Source of the DNA: Raskinella chloraquaticus (SeqCode)
Lineage (GTDB): Bacteria; Pseudomonadota; Alphaproteobacteria; Rhizobiales; UBA4765
Length of the DNA: 64,000 bases
Direction: 5' to 3'
Assembly (NCBI GenBank): GCA_002365175.1
Contig: DEZK01000016.1
Span: 1-64,000 of the forward strand
Shown: positions 52,074 to 62,373 of the stretch, piece by piece
Layout of the letters: each line of letters opens with the position of its first letter
Position numbering within the stretch: the first letter of the stretch is position 1
The notes under the pieces: model-generated
Seen by the model: the letters and a program-made list of their open reading frames with translations, nothing else
Databases searched by the model: none
What the model was told of the DNA's origin: nothing
Translations under genes and position numbers: made by a program

Positions 52074-53426
52074 ATGACTTACGCAAAAAATTCTACTCAG
52101 GATACAGATTTATCCTCACGTCTGAATTTCATGAAGATCGACGCTGAAAGTCGGGAGGCGCTGCGCCGGTTCTGGCCGCATGTTCACAAGGCACTGCCGA
52201 CCATTCTCGACAAGTTCTACGCGCATGTGACGTCTGAACCCTATCTGGCGAAGCTTGTCGGCAACGATGTGCCGCGTCTCAAGAGCGCACAGGGATCGCA
52301 TTGGGAAAAGCTGTTCAGCGGGACATTCGACGACGCTTACGTCACCAGCGTGCGCACCATCGGCACCATCCACAATCGGATCGGGCTTGAACCGCGCTGG
52401 TATATCGGTGGCTATAATCTGATCCTGGGTGAACTGGCCGGTCTGGTGATGCGGCGGGCGGGTTGGGGTGGGCGTACACGTCACAATCTGATGCGCGCGG
52501 TGACCGCTGCGGTCATGCTCGACATGGATATCGCCATTTCGGTCTATCAGGAGGCAATGCTTGCCGACCGGCAGAAGCGCCAGACAAAGGTCGACGCCAT
52601 CATCGGCGATTTCGGGTCGCGCTTCACCGGCATGCTGGAAGAGATCAGCGGCACGGCGACTGACCTTGCCGCCACGGCCAAAACCCTTTCAGGCGCGGCT
52701 GATACATCGGCGGCGCAGCTGACAACTGTCGCCTCAGCCTCGGAGGAAAGCGCTGCCAACATCCAGGGCGTGGCAGGTGCTACCGAAGAAATGTCGGTGA
52801 CGCTCGCCGAAATCACCCGGCGGGCAAGTGAATCGGTACGCATCACCGGCGATGCGGTGACGCAGACCGAACACGCCAATCAGACGATGCAGAACCTGCA
52901 GAAGGTCGCCAATGATATCGGCGCCGTGGTGAGCCTGATCAGCGATATCGCCGGCCAGACCAATCTGCTGGCTCTCAACGCCACCATCGAGGCGGCGCGG
53001 GCAGGCGAGATGGGCAAGGGTTTTGCCATCGTCGCCTCCGAGGTCAAGACCCTGGCGCAGCAGACTGCCAAGGCCACTGACGACATCCGCAGTCAGATCG
53101 AGCTTATCCAGCGCTCCGCCGGCGCTTCGGTGAAAGACATCGCCACGATCACGACCGTCATCACGACCATCAGCGAGGCGGCAACCGCCATCTCCGGCGT
53201 GGTGGAGGAGCAGGACACGGCGACAAAGGAAATTTCGCACAACATCCAGGACGTTTCGACGGCGATCAGGCAGATTTCGCAGAGCCTTTCAGCGTCCAAC
53301 GAGGCGGCCGGACAAGTCCGCAGCATTGCCGACACGGTCCTTACCGTTTCTGATCGTGTCATGAGGCAGGAACAGCGTCTGCAATCGGCCCTCTCGTCCT
53401 TCTTCGACGAGATCCGCGCCGCCTGA
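52074..53426 (+). CDS. Globin-coupled chemoreceptor (HemAT-like)
   Basis: A 450-residue soluble sensor: residues about 15-180 form a protoglobin domain (FMKIDAESREALRRFWPHV, LAKLVGNDVPRLKSAQGSHW) with the probable proximal haem ligand His100 in IGTIHNRIGLEPRWYIGGY, and residues about 190-450 form a methyl-accepting signalling domain with tip ISDIAGQTNLLALNATIEAA. No membrane helix. It should sense oxygen through haem and signal to CheA. ATG 52074 follows AAGGAAT. Confidence 0.92.
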   Translation: MTYAKNSTQDTDLSSRLNFMKIDAESREALRRFWPHVHKALPTILDKFYAHVTSEPYLAKLVGNDVPRLKSAQGSHWEKLFSGTFDDAYVTSVRTIGTIHNRIGLEPRWYIGGYNLILGELAGLVMRRAGWGGRTRHNLMRAVTAAVMLDMDIAISVYQEAMLADRQKRQTKVDAIIGDFGSRFTGMLEEISGTATDLAATAKTLSGAADTSAAQLTTVASASEESAANIQGVAGATEEMSVTLAEITRRASESVRITGDAVTQTEHANQTMQNLQKVANDIGAVVSLISDIAGQTNLLALNATIEAARAGEMGKGFAIVASEVKTLAQQTAKATDDIRSQIELIQRSAGASVKDIATITTVITTISEAATAISGVVEEQDTATKEISHNIQDVSTAIRQISQSLSASNEAAGQVRSIADTVLTVSDRVMRQEQRLQSALSSFFDEIRAA

Positions 53427-53685
53427 AGACGAACATCAGCAAGTTCGGGATGGCGGCAGCATGAATCGCAAGGCGATCGTGCTGGCAACACAGTGCGCTT
53501 TGGACTAAAGCCAGATTACGCTTGTCCTTTGACGCTTTTCCAGCCAAGCGCCACTGATCGGCAAGCGCTGCAATTAGCCCGCCTTCCAGCGTCGATGATC
53601 GCCACCCTCTTCGCAAGCAAAGCCCGGCGGGGAGACTGACGGAAACGAATGATAAAGGAGACGTCGCGTCCATGGCCGGTTTCGC

Positions 53686-54507
53686 ATGAGCTTTCTCGAC
53701 AACCTCTTTGGCCTGACTGGCAAGACAGCGCTCGTCACCGGCGGCGCGAGCGGTATCGGACGCATGTGTGCTGAGGCGCTAGTCAGGGCGGGCGCGCGCG
53801 TCATGATCGCATCACGCAAGGGTGCGGCGTGCGAAGCGGTCGCAAGCAGCCTCAACGCCTTGGGGGCTCCGGGCAAGGCGGAAGGCTTTGCCGGTGATGT
53901 AGCGACTGACGCCGGCGTCAAGGCGCTGGCAGCAGAGGTGGGCAGCCGGGCGACGCAGCTTGATATTCTCGTCAACAATGCCGGACGCAGCTGGGGCGAG
54001 CCAATGGAAACATTCCCCTTCGCGGCCTGGGAAAGCGTCATGGCGCTCAACGTCGCCGGCCTCTTCACCCTCACCCGCGATCTGCTGCCGCTCCTGAGGG
54101 CTGCTGCCACGCCAGACACGCCAGCGCGTGTGATCAATCTGGGCTCGGTGATGGGGACGCTGCCGCTCGGTGATGGCGCCTATTCCTACGCGGCATCCAA
54201 AGCAGCCGTCCACCACCTCACGCGCATCCTTGCCAAGGAGCTGGCCGCTGCGCACATCACGGTCAACGCCTTTGCTCCAGGCCCCTTTGCAAGCAAGATG
54301 ACGGCATTCGCCACGGCGGACGAAAAACGCCGCGAGAAGGTGGCGCAGGTGGTGCCGCTCGGGCGCATCGGGACGCCCGAGGATATCGCCGGCGCCCTTC
54401 TCTATTTGTGCGGGCGCGGCGGGGCCTATATCACCGGGGCGGTGCTGCCGATCGATGGCGGTCTGGCGGTTGGCATCGGCGAAAATCTTTTTCCAGAAGC
54501 TGAGTAA
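53686..54507 (+). CDS. Short-chain dehydrogenase/reductase (FabG-like)
   Basis: A 273-residue classical SDR: TGGASGIGRMCAEAL cofactor loop, DILVNNAGRSWGEPM, active-site Ser and Tyr-Lys in YSYAASKAAVHH, and YITGAVLPIDGG. It is 18 bases upstream of a second SDR, and the two with the CDF exporter gene form one unit. Probably a 3-hydroxyacyl-CoA or keto-reductase step; the substrate is unknown. Confidence 0.88.
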   Translation: MSFLDNLFGLTGKTALVTGGASGIGRMCAEALVRAGARVMIASRKGAACEAVASSLNALGAPGKAEGFAGDVATDAGVKALAAEVGSRATQLDILVNNAGRSWGEPMETFPFAAWESVMALNVAGLFTLTRDLLPLLRAAATPDTPARVINLGSVMGTLPLGDGAYSYAASKAAVHHLTRILAKELAAAHITVNAFAPGPFASKMTAFATADEKRREKVAQVVPLGRIGTPEDIAGALLYLCGRGGAYITGAVLPIDGGLAVGIGENLFPEAE

Positions 54508-54525
54508 CAGTGGAGCACGCCGACG

Positions 54526-55440
54526 ATGAGTATTCGATTTGACCAGCGCGTCGCTATCGTCACCGGCGCTGGCAACGGGCTTGGCCGAGCGCACGCGCTG
54601 GGTCTGGCGGCGCGGGGCGCCAAGGTTGTCGTCAACGATCTTGGCGGCGCGCTTGATGGCAGCGGCAGCTCGGCACGCGCGGCGGAACGCGTCGCGGACG
54701 AGATCAACGCCGCCGGTGGCGAGGCCTTTGCTGATGCCAGTAATGTGGCGGATGCGGCAGCGGTCGAGGCGATGGTCTCCACAACATTGTCGCGCTATGG
54801 CCGCGTCGATATTCTCGTCAACAATGCCGGCATCCTGCGCGACAAGAGTTTCGCCAAGATGGAGTTGAGCGATTTCCGCACCGTCATGGATGTCCATGTC
54901 ATGGGCGCGGTTCATTGCACGAAAGCGGTCTGGGAGACCATGCGCACGCAAAATTACGGGCGCATCCTCTTCACCACATCATCATCCGGCCTTTACGGCA
55001 ATTTCGGCCAGGCCAATTACGCAGCTGCCAAGGCGGCACTCATCGGCCTGATGAATACGCTTCATCTTGAAGGAGCAAAATACAATATCCGCCTCAACGC
55101 ACTGGCGCCGGTGGCGGCGACCCGCATGACGCAGGAGCTGATGCCGAAGGAGGCGCTTGGCCTGCTGAAGCCGGAAGCCGTGACGCCGGGTGTCCTCTTT
55201 CTGATGAGCGAGAACGCGCCCTCGCGGGTCATTCTTGCCGCAGGAGCGGGAGGCTTCGCCGTGACCCATATCATCGAGAGCGAGGGATTGCAGCTTCCCG
55301 GAGACCCCGTAACTCCGGAGGCGATCGCTGCGGCCTTCGCCGATATCAGCGACGCCGAAAACGGCAAGGCCCTGCAGGGTGCCTTCGAGCAGACAGCCAA
55401 GTTCGTCACCCGCGCCCTTGCGGCCGCGCCCAAATCATGA
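54526..55440 (+). CDS. SDR of the 3-hydroxyacyl-CoA dehydrogenase (HSD17B4-like) group
   Basis: A 304-residue SDR with VTGAGNGLGRAHALGLA, VVVNDLGGALDGSG (the specific loop of peroxisomal multifunctional enzyme type 2 dehydrogenases), DILVNNAGILRDKSF and YAAAKAAL catalytic pair in QANYAAAKAA. The family oxidises 3-hydroxyacyl-CoA. The last 4 bases overlap the CDF exporter gene. Confidence 0.87.
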   Translation: MSIRFDQRVAIVTGAGNGLGRAHALGLAARGAKVVVNDLGGALDGSGSSARAAERVADEINAAGGEAFADASNVADAAAVEAMVSTTLSRYGRVDILVNNAGILRDKSFAKMELSDFRTVMDVHVMGAVHCTKAVWETMRTQNYGRILFTTSSSGLYGNFGQANYAAAKAALIGLMNTLHLEGAKYNIRLNALAPVAATRMTQELMPKEALGLLKPEAVTPGVLFLMSENAPSRVILAAGAGGFAVTHIIESEGLQLPGDPVTPEAIAAAFADISDAENGKALQGAFEQTAKFVTRALAAAPKS

Positions 55441-56822
55441 GCGGCGCGAAGGAAAGGATCGCGCTGACCTCGATTGCCGCATCGGCCGCGCTGACGATAG
55501 GCAAATTCGTGGCGGCCCTTCTGTCGGGGTCGCTGGCGCTGTTGTCGGAAGCGCTGCACGGGCTCATCGATACCGCCGCAACCATCATGACCTGGCTCGC
55601 CGTGCGTTTTGGCGACAAGCCCGCCGATGATGACCATCAATTCGGCCATGGCAAGATCGAGAGCATCGCGGCTCTGGTCGAGGTCGGCCTGCTGATCGCA
55701 CTTGCCGCCGGTGTTGCCTATGAAGGGATAAGGCGGTTGTTCGGGGCCGCCAGCGATGTCGAAGCCTCGCCGCTTGCCATCGGCGTTCTCGTCGTCTCCA
55801 TTATCGTGGACTTCTTCCGTGCCCGCGCGCTGAACAAGGTCGCGAAGGAAACCGACAGCCATGCGCTGGAAGCGGACGCCTTGCACTTCTCGACTGATAT
55901 GTGGTCGTCAGCTTTCGTCATTGTCGGGCTCGTTGCTGTGGGCGCCGGCTTTCCCCAAGGCGATGCGCTGGCAGCGCTGGTTGTCAGCATGACGATCGCG
56001 ATTGCCGCCTGGATGCTCGGCAAGCGGACGATAGATGCGCTGATGGATGCCGCGCCAACGGGGGCAGCCGACAGCGTGCGACAGGCAGCACAAAGTGTGC
56101 GCGGTGTCATCGAGGTCGAACAGGTGCGCACCCGCAAGGTGGGCGCGACGCTGTTCGCCGATGTCACGGTGGCGGTGCCGCGCATGCTGCCGCTTGACAA
56201 GGTGGCGCAGGTCAAAAGCCAGATCGTCGCGGCGGTTCGCGCAGAGATCCCCGGCGCCGAGATGACGGTGACAACCCACCCGCGGGCGCTTGATGACGAA
56301 AGCCTGCTGGAGCGGGTGCTGCTGATTGCGGCAACGCGCCGGGTGCCGGTCCATCACGTGACGGTCCAGCAGATCGAGGAGCATCTGGCGGTCGCCTGCG
56401 ACATCGAGGTCGATGGCCGCATGAGCCTTGAGGCGGCGCATGTCATCGCCAGCCGCTTCGAGGCGGCGCTGCGCGATGAGTTTGGTGCGCAGACCGAGGT
56501 TGAAACCCATATCGAGCCGCTTGATCCGCACGGGATCAGGGGGCGCGATGTGATGGAGGAAGAACGCGCCTCTCTCGCCACTGCGATCACTGCGGCAGCG
56601 CGCGCGCACCCGATGCTGGGTGACATCCACGACGTCAGAGTACGCGAAACAGCCAAGGGGCGGGTGGTTCATTTTCATTGCCTTGCGGACCCCAAGCACA
56701 CGGTGGCCGAGGTCCATCAGGTCATCGATGCGTTCGAGCATGATATCAGGCGCATCGACCCGGGCATCGTCAGGGTTGTGAGCCATGCTGAGCCCCGGCG
56801 CGGGGACGCGGCGCGCCCTTGA
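55437..56822 (+). CDS. CDF-family cation efflux protein with extended C-terminus
   Basis: A 461-residue protein: an N-terminal CDF membrane domain (ALLSEALHGLIDTAATIM with the metal-site His and Asp, and DALHFSTDMWSSAFVIV for the second half) and a long cytoplasmic part with a ZT-dimer domain and a second, similar repeat (RVPVHHVTVQQIEEHLAV, HPMLGDIHDVRV). Typical CDF proteins have about 300 residues, and this extended form is known in rhizobia. Substrate likely Zn, Fe or Mn. ATGA overlap with the upstream SDR. Confidence 0.87.
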   Translation: MSGAKERIALTSIAASAALTIGKFVAALLSGSLALLSEALHGLIDTAATIMTWLAVRFGDKPADDDHQFGHGKIESIAALVEVGLLIALAAGVAYEGIRRLFGAASDVEASPLAIGVLVVSIIVDFFRARALNKVAKETDSHALEADALHFSTDMWSSAFVIVGLVAVGAGFPQGDALAALVVSMTIAIAAWMLGKRTIDALMDAAPTGAADSVRQAAQSVRGVIEVEQVRTRKVGATLFADVTVAVPRMLPLDKVAQVKSQIVAAVRAEIPGAEMTVTTHPRALDDESLLERVLLIAATRRVPVHHVTVQQIEEHLAVACDIEVDGRMSLEAAHVIASRFEAALRDEFGAQTEVETHIEPLDPHGIRGRDVMEEERASLATAITAAARAHPMLGDIHDVRVRETAKGRVVHFHCLADPKHTVAEVHQVIDAFEHDIRRIDPGIVRVVSHAEPRRGDAARP

Positions 56823-56853
56823 TGCTGCCATCACACCGGCCTAATTCTTGGCT

Positions 56854-59490
56854 ATGAGCACACCCGAATCATCTCCGACCATTCGACTGAGCGACTATCG
56901 CCCGCCCGATCATCTCATTGCCCGTGTTGATCTGGATATCCGCCTTGAACGCAAGGCGAGTGAAGTCTTCGCCCGCCTTGGCGTGAAGCCTCATCCGCAA
57001 GGGGTGGCTGGCGCACCGTTGGTCCTTCACCGCGACCATGTCATGCCCGCGCGCATTCTGCTCGATGGGCGAGCGTTGCGCGCCGATGAGATCGTGGTTG
57101 AGGCAAGACAGCTGATCCTGCACAAGGTGCCGGACAGGCCCTTCACGCTCGATCTCCTGAACGTCGTCGACGCCGAGGCCAATACGACGTTGAACGGGCT
57201 TTATCTGTCAAATGACGTGTTCTGCACGCAGTGCGAGGCCGAAGGCTTTCGCCGTATCACGCCCTTCATCGATCGGCCTGATGTGCTGGCGCGCTATCGC
57301 ACCCGGATCGAGGCAAGAAAATCCGAGACGCGCTATCTTCTGGCAAACGGCAACCCGATTGCCAGTGGGGATCTGGCCGAGGGACGCCACTTCGCGCTGT
57401 GGGATGATCCGTGGCCGAAGCCGTCCTATCTCTTTGCGCTGGTGGCGGGCAATCTGGCGCGGGTGAGCGACACCTTCCTCACGCGATCAGGGCGCGAGGT
57501 CCGGCTTGATATCTTTGTCGAGGACGGGAAGGAGGAGCGCTGCGCTTTCGCGATGGAAAGCCTGAAGCGGGCGATGGCGTGGGACGAGCAGGCGTTCGGG
57601 CGCGAATATGATCTCGATGTCTTCATGCTGGTCGCCGTCAGCGATTTCAACATGGGAGCGATGGAGAACAAGGGTCTCAACATCTTCAACGACAAATATG
57701 TGCTTGCCGATCCCAGGCGCGCGACCGACAGCGATTTCATCGATATTGAAGCGATCATCGGCCATGAATATTTCCACAACTGGACAGGCAACCGCATCAC
57801 CTGCCGCGACTGGTTCCAGCTGTGCGTGAAGGAGGGCTTGACGGTCTTTCGCGACCAGGAATTCACCGCCGCCATGCGCTCTCCTGCGGTCAAGCGGATC
57901 ATGGATGTGCGGCGGCTGCGATCAGCGCAATTCGTCGAGGATCAGGGTCCGCTTGCTCACCCAGTGCGCCCCAATTCCTATAAGGAAATCAATAATTTCT
58001 ATACGGCCACCGTTTATGAAAAGGGCGCCGAGATCATCCGTATGCTGCGCACCCTGATTGGCGAGGAGCATTTCTCCACCGGGATGACCCTCTATTTCGA
58101 GCGCCATGACGGGCAGGCGGTGACGGTCGAAGATTTCATCACCTGCTTTGCCGAGACAAGCGGGCGCGATCTGGCGCCTTTCATGCGCTGGTATGCGCAG
58201 GCTGGCACGCCGGTTGTATCCGTCGATATCGCTTACGATGCGGTGGCACAAACGGCGACCCTGGCCTTCAAACAGACCTTGTCGCCGGCAGCAGGGGACA
58301 ACGCCTTGCCGCAGACCATTCCCGTCCATATCGGACTGCTCGACCCTCAGGGGCGGGACATGGAGTTGCACACCGCTGATGGCGCAATGGCCGGTAACGT
58401 CATCATTCTTGATGAGGCGACATGCAAGGTGACTTTCCATCGCATAGAGCAACGGCCCGTTCCCTCTCTTCTTAGAGGGTTTTCGGCACCCGTTCGCCTT
58501 GACGTCTCGCTGTCTGATGATGATCTCGTTTTTCTGCTCACCCACGACAGCGACAGCTTCAATCGCTGGCAGGCAGGTCAGACGTTGGCAACGCGGCAGA
58601 TGGCGGCAGCGGCGAGCGGCCGGCAGATCAAGGCCGCAGGTGTCAAGGCCTACCTGCATGCTCTGGCACAAGCGATCGAGGCCAGCGGCACTGACGACGC
58701 GTTCCTGGCCCTTCTGCTCACGCTGCCAAGCGAGAGCGATATCGCCCGCGAGATCGGCACCAACATTGATCCTGAAGCCATCCATATCGCCAGACGCGAT
58801 CTGCGTCGGCGCATCGGCTTATCTCTGCGAGAGCAGCTGATCACGCGCTGCACGGCCCTGCCCGCCGATGATGTTCAGTCAATGGGCGGAACGGCAACTG
58901 CGCGGCGAGCCTTGCGCAATGCCTTGCTCGATTTGCTATGCACGCAGGCTGATGAACATGTACTCGATATGGCGGAGCGTCAGTTCCGCGATGGCCAGAC
59001 GATGACCGAGGTTTATGGCGCCCTCATTGCCTTGTCACAGCACGATTGCAGGCAGCGCAGCGAGGCGCTCGCGGCGTTCTATGATCGGCACAAGGGCGAC
59101 GCGCTGGTCATTGATAAGTGGCTCGCCGTTCAGGCGATGGTGGGCGAAACACAGACATTGAGACAGGTCGAGGAGCTGACCAGGCATCCGGCTTTCCGCC
59201 TGACCAATCCAAACCGGGTGCGGGCTTTGCTGTCGACGTTTGCTTTTTCCAATCCCAGCCAGTTCAATCGGCAGGATGGGGCGGGGTATCGTTTCATCGC
59301 TGATCAGGTGATGGCGCTTGATCGCATCAACCCGCAGATAGCGGCGAGGCTGGCAACGGCTTTTCGTGCCTGGGCCATACTTGAACCCGGACGCCGGCAC
59401 CTGGCGCGGGCGGAACTCGAGCGTATCGCCAGCGGTGGTGAGCTGTCGCCGGACCTGGCAGAAATGGTCCAAAGGACGCTTCAAATCTAG
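56854..59490 (+). CDS. pepN: Aminopeptidase N
   Basis: An 878-residue M1 metallopeptidase: substrate-recognition NMGAMENKGLNIF, zinc site HEYFHNWTGNRI with the downstream Glu in CVKEGLTVFRDQEF, and the catalytic Tyr region YEKGAEIIRMLRTLIG. The length and the C-terminal helical domain are those of bacterial PepN. ATG 56854 is preferred to the TTG at 56848. It removes N-terminal residues from cytoplasmic peptides. Placed between the CDF exporter and the sensor kinase with short gaps. Confidence 0.93.
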   Translation: MSTPESSPTIRLSDYRPPDHLIARVDLDIRLERKASEVFARLGVKPHPQGVAGAPLVLHRDHVMPARILLDGRALRADEIVVEARQLILHKVPDRPFTLDLLNVVDAEANTTLNGLYLSNDVFCTQCEAEGFRRITPFIDRPDVLARYRTRIEARKSETRYLLANGNPIASGDLAEGRHFALWDDPWPKPSYLFALVAGNLARVSDTFLTRSGREVRLDIFVEDGKEERCAFAMESLKRAMAWDEQAFGREYDLDVFMLVAVSDFNMGAMENKGLNIFNDKYVLADPRRATDSDFIDIEAIIGHEYFHNWTGNRITCRDWFQLCVKEGLTVFRDQEFTAAMRSPAVKRIMDVRRLRSAQFVEDQGPLAHPVRPNSYKEINNFYTATVYEKGAEIIRMLRTLIGEEHFSTGMTLYFERHDGQAVTVEDFITCFAETSGRDLAPFMRWYAQAGTPVVSVDIAYDAVAQTATLAFKQTLSPAAGDNALPQTIPVHIGLLDPQGRDMELHTADGAMAGNVIILDEATCKVTFHRIEQRPVPSLLRGFSAPVRLDVSLSDDDLVFLLTHDSDSFNRWQAGQTLATRQMAAAASGRQIKAAGVKAYLHALAQAIEASGTDDAFLALLLTLPSESDIAREIGTNIDPEAIHIARRDLRRRIGLSLREQLITRCTALPADDVQSMGGTATARRALRNALLDLLCTQADEHVLDMAERQFRDGQTMTEVYGALIALSQHDCRQRSEALAAFYDRHKGDALVIDKWLAVQAMVGETQTLRQVEELTRHPAFRLTNPNRVRALLSTFAFSNPSQFNRQDGAGYRFIADQVMALDRINPQIAARLATAFRAWAILEPGRRHLARAELERIASGGELSPDLAEMVQRTLQI

Positions 59491-59665
59491 GGTCGATGAC
59501 CCGTCGACAAATTTTCCACAGTCACCGTCAATAAATTATGGACAAGACGATTCGCGTCGATTCTACTCGTGCTGATTCGGCCTGGTGTACGGCGTTTTTT
59601 TCATCCAGGACGGCGGATTTCCATCTGTAGCATTCCAAGTAACTGCTTTTCTGGAGAGGCTCTGC

Positions 59666-62104
59666 ATGCCGCGGGAGCTAACTTCGCGCCGTGGCGCGGA
59701 GGCGCGCGTTCTGTTGTCTGTGAGGCGTTGGCTTGCGGCGAATGCAGCACGGCTGACCGGCTCAAACTGGCTTCTTCGAAGCAGCGTGCCTGCCCTTGTG
59801 ATCCTGTTTATCGCGTCCTTCGGCGTTTCAACTTTTGTCGCGCTGTTCCAGGAGCGCGATGACGCCCTCAATGATGCGCGGCTCGACATGCGTCTGATGG
59901 CTCAGACGCTGGCAAATGGATTGCGTGACGCAACCGACAAGGAAGAAGCCGGCCGGGCTTTCGACCAGGCGATCAATGCGCTCGGCACGAGCGCCGATGA
60001 GCGGCGGATTGGCCAGGGACGCGCCCACCTTCTGATCGATCCGGATGGACGGATCGCCTACTCCACCGCGCCGCAGGACTATCCCCCGGGTACTCTTTTG
60101 TTATCGCAAGCTCCCGGTCTGGATTCGCTCCTGCGGTCGGGGGATGTCGGCGGTGTCACTGAGTTTTCCCGGCCTAATGGCCAATTAATGCTGACGGCCA
60201 TCCAGCGATTGCCCAAGCGCACTGGAACCATTGTCGAGATACAGGCGATGGCCCATGCGCTGGCGCAATGGCGTCAGCGAGCGGTCACCCAGGTCTCATT
60301 GTTTATTGTCACCAGCTTCGTTGTCCTCATGCTGGGGTTTGCATTCCACTGGCAGGCATTGCGCGCGCGCGAAGCCAATATTGTCAGCGACAGGACGCGG
60401 GCCCGCCTCGATCTGGCGCTGGATCGCGGACGTTGCGGGCTGTGGGATTGCGACCTGCGCAATGGCCGGATCTACTGGTCGACATCGATGTATGACATTC
60501 TCGGGCGAACACCGAGCGAGGCAGCGCTGTCTTATGGCGACCTGGCCGAATGGCTGCATGAAGATGATCACTCGATCATCAACGATATGGCCACCAGCGC
60601 GGCGACACGCCGCCCCATTGACCGCGAAATACGCCTCGCGCACGCTGAAGGTGGATGGGTGTGGGTTCGAGCCCGTGCCGAGGTGGCGGCCGCGCAAAGC
60701 GATGACGATCTCCATCTCATCGGCGTCGCGCTTGATGTCACCGAGCAGCGCACACTCGCAGACCAGCGCAATCAGGCTGACATGCGGCTGCGGGCAGCAC
60801 TCGACAGCATCGGCGAGGCGTTCGTTCTGTGGGATGCCGATAATCGCCTGATCCTGTGCAATTCCAAATTTCAACAACAGCACGATCTGACCGATGCCCA
60901 GGTTGCGCAGGGCAGTCTCTATGACGACGTCATCGCGGCGGGGCGACGCCCGGTCTTTGTTCGAACCACCCGACAGGATCGACGCGTGAGGGCGGAAGCG
61001 GGCGTTACCGCCGATCTGCCGGGCGCCGCGCCGGAGAGCGGCGAGACGAGCGCAGATCGGCCTGTACCGACGCTTTCGCGTCACGCCCTCGGTGACGAGA
61101 ACGCGCTCAACGCCAGTAATTTCGAGGCTTTGCTTGAGGATGGCCGCTGGCTCAACGTCAGCGAGCGGCGGACGCGTGATGGCGGATTTGTTTCGGTCGC
61201 GACCGACATCACCGCCCTCAAGCGCAACGAGGAAACACTGACACAGAGCGACCGACGTCTGCGAAAAATGGTCGTTGATCTGACAGTTTCACGGCAGGCG
61301 CTGGAAATGCAATCGCGCAGCCTGAGCGAAGTGGCGGAAAAATACGCCAACGAAAAGCGCCGCGCTGATGATGCCAAGCGCAAGGCCGAGGCTGCGAACC
61401 TGGCAAAATCCGATTTTCTTGCCAATATCAGTCATGAGTTGCGCACCCCGCTTAACGCCATCATCGGCTTCTCGGAAATCATGCGCCACGCCATGTTCGG
61501 ACCGCTGGGCTCGCAGCGTTATATCGACTACACGCGCGACATTCATAACTCCGGCCAGTACCTGATGGATGTCATCAACGATATCCTCGACATGGCAAAG
61601 CTCGAATCGGGGCGTCGCACGATCAATTGGGAAGAGGTCGACATCGACGAACTGCTCGCCGATGTCGCCCGCGTCATCGGGGTCAAGGCACAAGAGGATT
61701 CAATTGCACTCCACGTGCCGGCGCCGACGCATTATCGCATTATCGCCGACCAGCGCGCGCTGAAACAGATCCTGCTCAACCTGTTGTCCAACGCCGTTAA
61801 ATTTACGCCGCCACGCGGTAATGTCGAAATACTCGCAAAAACAAGCAATGGGCGTCTGCTTATTTCTATTCGCGATGATGGCATCGGCATTCCCAAAGAC
61901 AAAATCGACAAGCTGGGGCAACCCTTCGTCCAGGTGGAAAATCAATACACCAAATTCCACAAGGGATCCGGACTTGGCCTGGCAATCTCGCGATCTCTGG
62001 CGACCATGCAAGGCGGAGACCTGACCATTTCGTCCATGCCCGGCGAAGGGACCACCGTCACGGTCAGCCTGCCGCTGCAAAAGACAGACAAAACCGACTG
62101 TTAG
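59666..62104 (+). CDS. PAS-domain sensor histidine kinase, PleC-like
   Basis: An 812-residue inner-membrane kinase. Two N-terminal membrane helices (SVPALVILFIASFGVST and VSLFIVTSFVVLMLGFAF) flank a sensing domain; then two PAS-type domains, a coiled coil, the H-box FLANISHELRTPLNAIIGFS, N-box ALKQILLNLLSNAVKF and G-boxes ISIRDDGIGIP and GSGLGLAISRSLA. The order and PleC-type motif FSEIMRHAMFGPLG suggest a cell-cycle kinase of the PleC/DivJ group. ATG 59666 follows GGAGAGG; the frame extends further upstream. Its TAG stop is formed by the TA target plus the first base of an inserted MITE-like element, so the last residues may have changed. Confidence 0.88.
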   Translation: MPRELTSRRGAEARVLLSVRRWLAANAARLTGSNWLLRSSVPALVILFIASFGVSTFVALFQERDDALNDARLDMRLMAQTLANGLRDATDKEEAGRAFDQAINALGTSADERRIGQGRAHLLIDPDGRIAYSTAPQDYPPGTLLLSQAPGLDSLLRSGDVGGVTEFSRPNGQLMLTAIQRLPKRTGTIVEIQAMAHALAQWRQRAVTQVSLFIVTSFVVLMLGFAFHWQALRAREANIVSDRTRARLDLALDRGRCGLWDCDLRNGRIYWSTSMYDILGRTPSEAALSYGDLAEWLHEDDHSIINDMATSAATRRPIDREIRLAHAEGGWVWVRARAEVAAAQSDDDLHLIGVALDVTEQRTLADQRNQADMRLRAALDSIGEAFVLWDADNRLILCNSKFQQQHDLTDAQVAQGSLYDDVIAAGRRPVFVRTTRQDRRVRAEAGVTADLPGAAPESGETSADRPVPTLSRHALGDENALNASNFEALLEDGRWLNVSERRTRDGGFVSVATDITALKRNEETLTQSDRRLRKMVVDLTVSRQALEMQSRSLSEVAEKYANEKRRADDAKRKAEAANLAKSDFLANISHELRTPLNAIIGFSEIMRHAMFGPLGSQRYIDYTRDIHNSGQYLMDVINDILDMAKLESGRRTINWEEVDIDELLADVARVIGVKAQEDSIALHVPAPTHYRIIADQRALKQILLNLLSNAVKFTPPRGNVEILAKTSNGRLLISIRDDGIGIPKDKIDKLGQPFVQVENQYTKFHKGSGLGLAISRSLATMQGGDLTISSMPGEGTTVTVSLPLQKTDKTDC

Positions 62105-62373
62105 GGTCAGGCCCCGTTAATTTGGGCGAAACGGTGGGAGGGACATGGCGCGAGGTTGAGGAGCAAGCCTGCAGGAAGTCGTCTGACGTTCAAAGGCTTG
62201 CGACATAAAGATAAAGATCGCGTCATTTCACCCCATCCGAAGGACAAGGCACGAATGGTAAACTGGTTCGTCGACGCCCTCAACCATACCAAAGGGTATG
62301 CTTTTCGGGCTTCTCCTGCCATTTTATCCATTCGTGCCATGCCGTTTTGCCTAAATTGATGGGGTCCTGACTC
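62104..62373. mobile_element. MITE-like element with long inverted repeats, TA-flanked
   Basis: About 270 bp. The left end GGGTCAGGCCCCGTTAATTT (62104-62134 overall) matches, inverted, the right end 62342-62373, which read from its outside is GAGTCAGGACCCCATCAATT, with about 25 of 31 bases identical including GTCAGG-CCCC, AATTT-GGC and AAACGG. Both ends are flanked by TA (62102-62103 and 62374-62375), as in IS630/mariner-type insertions. A nested perfect 11-bp repeat GGCACGAATGG (62248) / CCATTCGTGCC (62328) and a small hairpin CATACC-AAAG-GGTATG (62285) lie inside. No transposase is encoded. Confidence 0.75.

Noticed and set aside
53812..54951. Long minus-strand open frame across the two SDR genes
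   Set aside because: Shadow of the SDR genes; no known motif.
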